The notes under the pieces are model-generated. The model was not told where the DNA came from. It saw only the letters and a program-made list of their open reading frames with translations, and did not search any database. Made by a program: the position numbers and the translations under genes. A DNA stretch of 64,000 nt from contig JAHALF010000004.1 in the NCBI GenBank assembly GCA_018371275.1, positions 62,001-126,000 of the forward strand, in the 5' to 3' direction. Origin of the DNA: Clostridiales bacterium (GTDB taxonomy: Bacteria; Bacillota; Clostridia; Lachnospirales; CAG-274). Shown in pieces: positions 60,322 to 64,000 of this stretch; the stretch's first letter is position 1; each line of letters begins with the position of its first letter.

Positions 60322-61500
60322 TTATTCTTTTGACAACATTGATTTTAACATAAAAAGTCCTATTATCATAGCAGATGGGAAAATAAGTCCTGATAATAAA
60401 CCAAAATTCAAATTACTAATATCAGCAACAGCACCTGTAAGCCAAGGACCTACTGAACAACCCAAATCGCCACCCAATGCCATTAAAGCAAACATTGCAG
60501 TTCCACCTGATATATAACTTTTTGCCATAATGCTTAACATTCCAGGCCACATTAAACTTACACCAAGTCCACATAGTGCACATCCTATCAATGCCACAAA
60601 AGGAATAGGACTTAATGCAGTTAATACAAATGAAAAAATGCAAAGTATAGAACCAAATATTAATGCTTTATATATGTCAATTTGCTGACCTTTTATTCCA
60701 TAATAAGTACGGGAAAGTCCCATCATAATTGCAAACAGACAGGGACCTAAAAGGTCTCCTAATACTTTAGAGATTCCAAGACCTTTTTCTGCAAAAATTG
60801 ATGCCCACTGTCCCATTGCTTGCTCAGAAGCACCTGAACAAATCATTAGAAAAAATGCTAATAAAAATACTTTTGAAGTAACTAGCTTTTTCAGTGGTAT
60901 CTTTTCATTTTCTTCATTCATTGGCATCAATGGTACTTTTGTAAACATAACAAGAGTTATTATTGGAAGAAATGCCCATAATAGTGGTAGTATATACCAA
61001 AAATTTTTCCCTACAAAAAGTAAAGCAAATGTTGATAAAATAATAACCAATACCTGCCCCCAGCTATAAAAAGAATGTAAAAGGCTCATAGCAGAGGCTT
61101 TTGCTTCACCTGGTAAGCTTTCTACAATTGGACTAACTAGCACTTCTATAAGTCCACCTCCAATAGAATAAATCAAACTTGCAATTACTAAACCAACATA
61201 TGGGTTTGGAAGTATGCGTGGTAAAAAAGTCAGAAAAATCATTCCAACTGCGGCAAAAATGTGTGCAATTACTGCAGATGCACGATATCCTATTTTATCA
61301 ACAAATAAAACAGCAAGTGCATCAACTACTAACTGTGTCAAAAAGACAACAACAACCAGACCTCCTAACATCATATAAGATAAGCCAAATTCATCTTTAA
61401 ATACTCCAAAAAGAATTGGCGGTAAGTTTACAATTAGTGCCTGTGTAATATAAGCAAGGTAACAAGCAAACAAAGTACCTTTATAATTTGTTTTAGTCAT
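60322..61500 (-). CDS. Major facilitator superfamily transporter
   Basis: The 392-residue protein has twelve hydrophobic segments in two six-helix halves with a central loop around PMNEENEKIPLKK (about 195-207). The substrate is not known; the general look is that of sugar or small-solute MFS carriers. Its base composition is higher in G+C than its neighbours: I counted 31 of 60 bases at 60421-60480. That suggests recent arrival by transfer. It lies 32 bases downstream of guaA with an AAGGGAG site, so guaA read-through could express it. Confidence 0.88.
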   Translation of the reverse strand: MTKTNYKGTLFACYLAYITQALIVNLPPILFGVFKDEFGLSYMMLGGLVVVVFLTQLVVDALAVLFVDKIGYRASAVIAHIFAAVGMIFLTFLPRILPNPYVGLVIASLIYSIGGGLIEVLVSPIVESLPGEAKASAMSLLHSFYSWGQVLVIILSTFALLFVGKNFWYILPLLWAFLPIITLVMFTKVPLMPMNEENEKIPLKKLVTSKVFLLAFFLMICSGASEQAMGQWASIFAEKGLGISKVLGDLLGPCLFAIMMGLSRTYYGIKGQQIDIYKALIFGSILCIFSFVLTALSPIPFVALIGCALCGLGVSLMWPGMLSIMAKSYISGGTAMFALMALGGDLGCSVGPWLTGAVADISNLNFGLLSGLIFPSAMIIGLFMLKSMLSKE

Positions 61501-61532
61501 TTAGTATACTCCCTTGAATTTTCAACTATATA

Positions 61533-63068
61533 CTACTCCCATTCTATTGTTGCTGGTGGTTTACTTGTAATATCATATACTACCCTATTAACATTAGGTA
61601 CTTCATTTACCATTCTAACACTAATTTTTTCTAAAACGTCATAAGGAATTCTAGCCCAATCCGCACTCATAGCATCAAGGCTTGTAACACCTCTTAAAGC
61701 AATTGTATAGCTATATGTTCTTTCATCGCCCATAACACCAACACTTCTAAGACCAGTTAATACAGTAAAGTATTGCCAAATTTCTCTATCAAGACCAGCT
61801 TTAGCTATTTCATCTCTAAATACAAAATCAGTTTGTCTAAGAATATCTAATTTTTCTTTTGTTATATCCCCTATTATTCTTATAGCAAGTCCAGGACCTG
61901 GGAATGGTTGCCTATGTACTAGAAAATCTGGTATACCAAGGGCAGTACCAACAGCTCTAACTTCATCTTTAAATAAATCTCTAAGAGGTTCTATAATTTC
62001 TTTAAAGTCTACAACATCAGGAAGACCCCCTACATTATGATGGCTTTTTATAACAGCAGAGTTTTTAGTTCCGCTTTCTATAACATCTGGATATATAGTG
62101 CCTTGAACAAGAAAATCTACTGACCCTATTTTTTTAGCTTCTTCTTCAAAAACTCTAATAAATTCTTCACCTATTATTTTTCTTTTAGTTTCTGGATCGG
62201 ATATACCAGCAAGTTTACCTAAAAATCTATCTTCTGCATTAACACGAATAAGATTCATATCAAATTGTTCTTTAAAAACAGACATAACCTCATCACCCTC
62301 ATTAAGACGCATAAGGCCGTGATCAACAAACACACAAGTTAAGTTTTTACCAATAGCTTTGTGAACTAAAACAGCAGCTACTGAAGAATCTACACCACCA
62401 GATAATGCACATAAAACTTTTTTATCACCAATTTTTTGTTTTAATGATTGTACCATCTCATTTGCAATGTCAGTCATAACCCAGTCACCTTTACATTTAC
62501 AAATGTTATATAAGAAATTTTTTATTATATCATTTCCAAATTGTGTGTGTACGACTTCTGGGTGGAATTGTACACCATAAAGATTTTTATCCTTATTATA
62601 AATACTAGCAGTTGGACAAGTTTCCGTAGTACCTATAACTTCAAAATTTGGTGGAACTTCTGTAATATAGTAAGTATGACTCATCCAACAAATGCTATCT
62701 TTATCTATGTTTTTAAATAAAGGATTTTGGTTATTAACTGTTAATTCTGCTTTACCATATTCTTTTTTATATGCTTTACCTACTTGTCCTCCATTTAAAT
62801 ATCCCATAAGCTGACAACCATAACATATGCCAAAAACTGGAATGCCAAGATTAAAAATTTCTTTATCTACAATAGGTGCATCTTCTTCTGTTACAACACT
62901 AGGCCCACCAGTAAATATAATACCTTTTGGATTTTTATTTTTAATTTCTTCTATAGGAGTATCATAAGATAATACTTCACAATAAACATTTAAATCCCTA
63001 ACTCTTCTAGCTATAAGTTGATTATATTGTCCTCCAAAATCTAAAACAATAATAAGCTCGTGCTTCAT
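61533..63068 (-). CDS. guaA: GMP synthase (glutamine-hydrolysing)
   Basis: GuaA converts XMP to GMP. The 511-residue protein has an N-terminal class I glutamine amidotransferase domain with the nucleophile Cys in GICYGCQ (about 81-87) and His/Glu in GVQFHPEVVH near 169, the ATP pyrophosphatase loop ALSGGVDSSV near 218, and a C-terminal dimerisation domain ending SKPPATIEWE. The length is standard. No purine riboswitch is visible in the 49 bases before it. Confidence 0.97.
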   Translation of the reverse strand: MKHELIIVLDFGGQYNQLIARRVRDLNVYCEVLSYDTPIEEIKNKNPKGIIFTGGPSVVTEEDAPIVDKEIFNLGIPVFGICYGCQLMGYLNGGQVGKAYKKEYGKAELTVNNQNPLFKNIDKDSICWMSHTYYITEVPPNFEVIGTTETCPTASIYNKDKNLYGVQFHPEVVHTQFGNDIIKNFLYNICKCKGDWVMTDIANEMVQSLKQKIGDKKVLCALSGGVDSSVAAVLVHKAIGKNLTCVFVDHGLMRLNEGDEVMSVFKEQFDMNLIRVNAEDRFLGKLAGISDPETKRKIIGEEFIRVFEEEAKKIGSVDFLVQGTIYPDVIESGTKNSAVIKSHHNVGGLPDVVDFKEIIEPLRDLFKDEVRAVGTALGIPDFLVHRQPFPGPGLAIRIIGDITKEKLDILRQTDFVFRDEIAKAGLDREIWQYFTVLTGLRSVGVMGDERTYSYTIALRGVTSLDAMSADWARIPYDVLEKISVRMVNEVPNVNRVVYDITSKPPATIEWE

Positions 63069-63117
63069 AAAATACTTTCCTCCATAAATTTTAATTTATC
63101 TCTCCAATAAAATAGAT

Positions 63118-63810
63118 TTACATATAAGATTTTCTATTGTAATCTGTTATATCAGATCCTAATTTATTGTATAATTCTTTTACAGATACCTCTTGATTTC
63201 TAAGACTCAGTAATTCTATATCTGTAACACCAATGAACTCAATGAATTTAACTTTTCCATTAGGGGTATCTATATTTCCTATATTAGTATCTGGTATAGT
63301 AATAAAACCAGTAATATTTGATTTTTTCTCTAAGTCAATTCCTACTGTCTGTCCTGTATATAAATACTCATATTCATTAAATATTTCACCAGAAGTAAAG
63401 GTAATTCTTGCAATTTGCTGTAATATACCACAAATACATCGAATTTCACCTTCTTCATCAGAATAATCATCTTTTTTAAGCTTTAATGTAAACTCCATCC
63501 CATATCCACTAACTAATGGGTCATCTGTTTCCTTTTCATAAATATCAGACAAACCATAGGTTACAAAGTGCCAGTAATCTCCACCATCATAAACACTTAT
63601 TCCATCTAATGGGTCATTTCCACCAAATTTCCACTTTATTAAAGTACCATAATGCTTTGGATTTTCCTGACCTGGATATATTTTGTTAAACGCACTCGAA
63701 ATTGCATCCCATCCATGCGTTTGCATTTTTTCTACTTCTTGATTATCTTCTACATCTGGATTTTTACTATTTTTACTATTTATTTTCTTAAATTTATCGA
63801 ATAATCCCAT
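63118..63810 (-). CDS. Suppressor-of-fused (SUFU) domain protein
   Basis: The 230-residue cytoplasmic protein has a short basic N-terminus (MGLFDKFKK) and a SUFU-like domain. Recognisable pieces are the HGWDAI segment, DPLDGISVYDGGDYWHFVTYGLSDIY (about residues 71-96, given by its ends) and SGYGMEFTLKLKK near 108. Bacterial SUFU proteins often act as immunity proteins for secreted toxins, but no toxin gene is seen nearby. The actual role here is unknown. Confidence 0.83.
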   Translation of the reverse strand: MGLFDKFKKINSKNSKNPDVEDNQEVEKMQTHGWDAISSAFNKIYPGQENPKHYGTLIKWKFGGNDPLDGISVYDGGDYWHFVTYGLSDIYEKETDDPLVSGYGMEFTLKLKKDDYSDEEGEIRCICGILQQIARITFTSGEIFNEYEYLYTGQTVGIDLEKKSNITGFITIPDTNIGNIDTPNGKVKFIEFIGVTDIELLSLRNQEVSVKELYNKLGSDITDYNRKSYM

Positions 63811-63851
63811 TTTAATTCTCCATAATATCCATTTATTAAGTAGTTAAATTT

Positions 63852-64000
63852 TTATTTATCTTCTGTACTTTCTATATTTTCTTCTGTATCATCTTTTTTA
63901 AAAAATGATGATAAATTAAATTTAGATACAACACCTGGTACCATATCTATAAGTTTATTAACACTATTTTGATTTTTAACATCTACAAGTTGTACAGACC
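63852..64000 (-). CDS. GerW/YtfJ-like sporulation protein, C-terminal fragment
   Basis: Only the last 49 codons lie in the window; the gene continues beyond 64000. The visible end reads SVQLVDVKNQNSVNKLIDMV, then a short segment with PGVVSKF, then an acidic tail. This resembles the end of YtfJ/GerW sporulation proteins, which close with a strand and the helix KLIDMVP. The identification is tentative because most of the protein is missing. Confidence 0.6.
   Translation of the reverse strand, partial: SVQLVDVKNQNSVNKLIDMVPGVVSKFNLSSFFKKDDTEENIESTEDK

Noticed and set aside
63858..64000. Possible pseudogene at the window edge
   Set aside because: The frame is open to the edge with no stop codon, so it is a gene cut by the window rather than a broken one.

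Overview
The window comes from a very AT-rich, endospore-forming, rod-shaped bacterium of the Firmicutes, most likely class Clostridia. The grounds are the complete spoIIIAA-AH operon, yqfC/yqfD, an intact SpoIID, the end of a GerW/YtfJ-like gene, a combined mreBCD-mrdA-minCDE-rodA shape and division cluster, Firmicutes gene orders (tmk-darA-yaaR-holB-ricT-trmN-rsmI; phoH-ybeY-era-yqzL-recO), and frequent TTG starts with strong Shine-Dalgarno sites. No rRNA, tRNA, insertion sequence, prophage or CRISPR array was seen. Almost all of it is core chromosome, densely packed, with clear hairpin terminators between convergent genes.

Layout. 1-3.4 kb: tsaD, a thioredoxin, a CcdA-TlpA fusion and thymidine kinase. 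3.5-5 kb: an Asn-rich protein with a FliK-like end on the minus strand. 5.2-9.6 kb: a short dcw cluster (mraZ, rsmH, ftsL, a PASTA penicillin-binding protein) behind a phased repeat operator. 9.7-11.2 kb: two membrane proteins. 11.3-16.1 kb: the tmk-to-rsmI operon including the c-di-AMP receptor DarA. 16.3-19 kb: an SLH/SpoIID-like lipoprotein and a ferredoxin. 19-26 kb: an SDR, endonuclease IV, a small membrane protein, AsnRS, a NUDIX hydrolase, a cytidylate-kinase-like protein and a LytTR/GHKL two-component pair. 26-36.2 kb: the minus-strand shape and division block, from DUF4321-maf through mreBCD, mrdA, minCDE and rodA to mgsA. 36.4-41.5 kb: spoIIIA. 41.6-46.7 kb: a poly-HAMP chemoreceptor and a P-type ATPase behind a yybP-ykoY (Mn2+) riboswitch. 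46.9-49.1 kb: an orphan histidine kinase with a duplicated membrane protein. 49.2-54.7 kb: the yqfC-to-recO operon. 54.8-64 kb: minus-strand aspC, rarA, queA, spoIID, an MFS transporter, guaA, a SUFU-domain protein and a partial GerW-like gene.

How the parts fit. MreBCD, PBP2 and RodA build the lateral wall. MinCDE places the septum made with FtsL and FtsI. The SpoIIIA channel, SpoIID and YqfC/YqfD act in mother cell and forespore during engulfment. The most noteworthy points are a five-copy GTGGT-type repeat at helical spacing just downstream of the mraZ promoter, two genes whose best start is an AUA codon, a methylglyoxal synthase changed at two catalytic positions, a SpoIID-like protein lacking the catalytic Glu, a riboswitch-controlled ATPase whose promoter sits in a 19-bp inverted repeat, a 25-bp perfect palindrome with no assigned role, and an orphan kinase operon. 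I did not find a clearly new multi-gene defence or mobile system.
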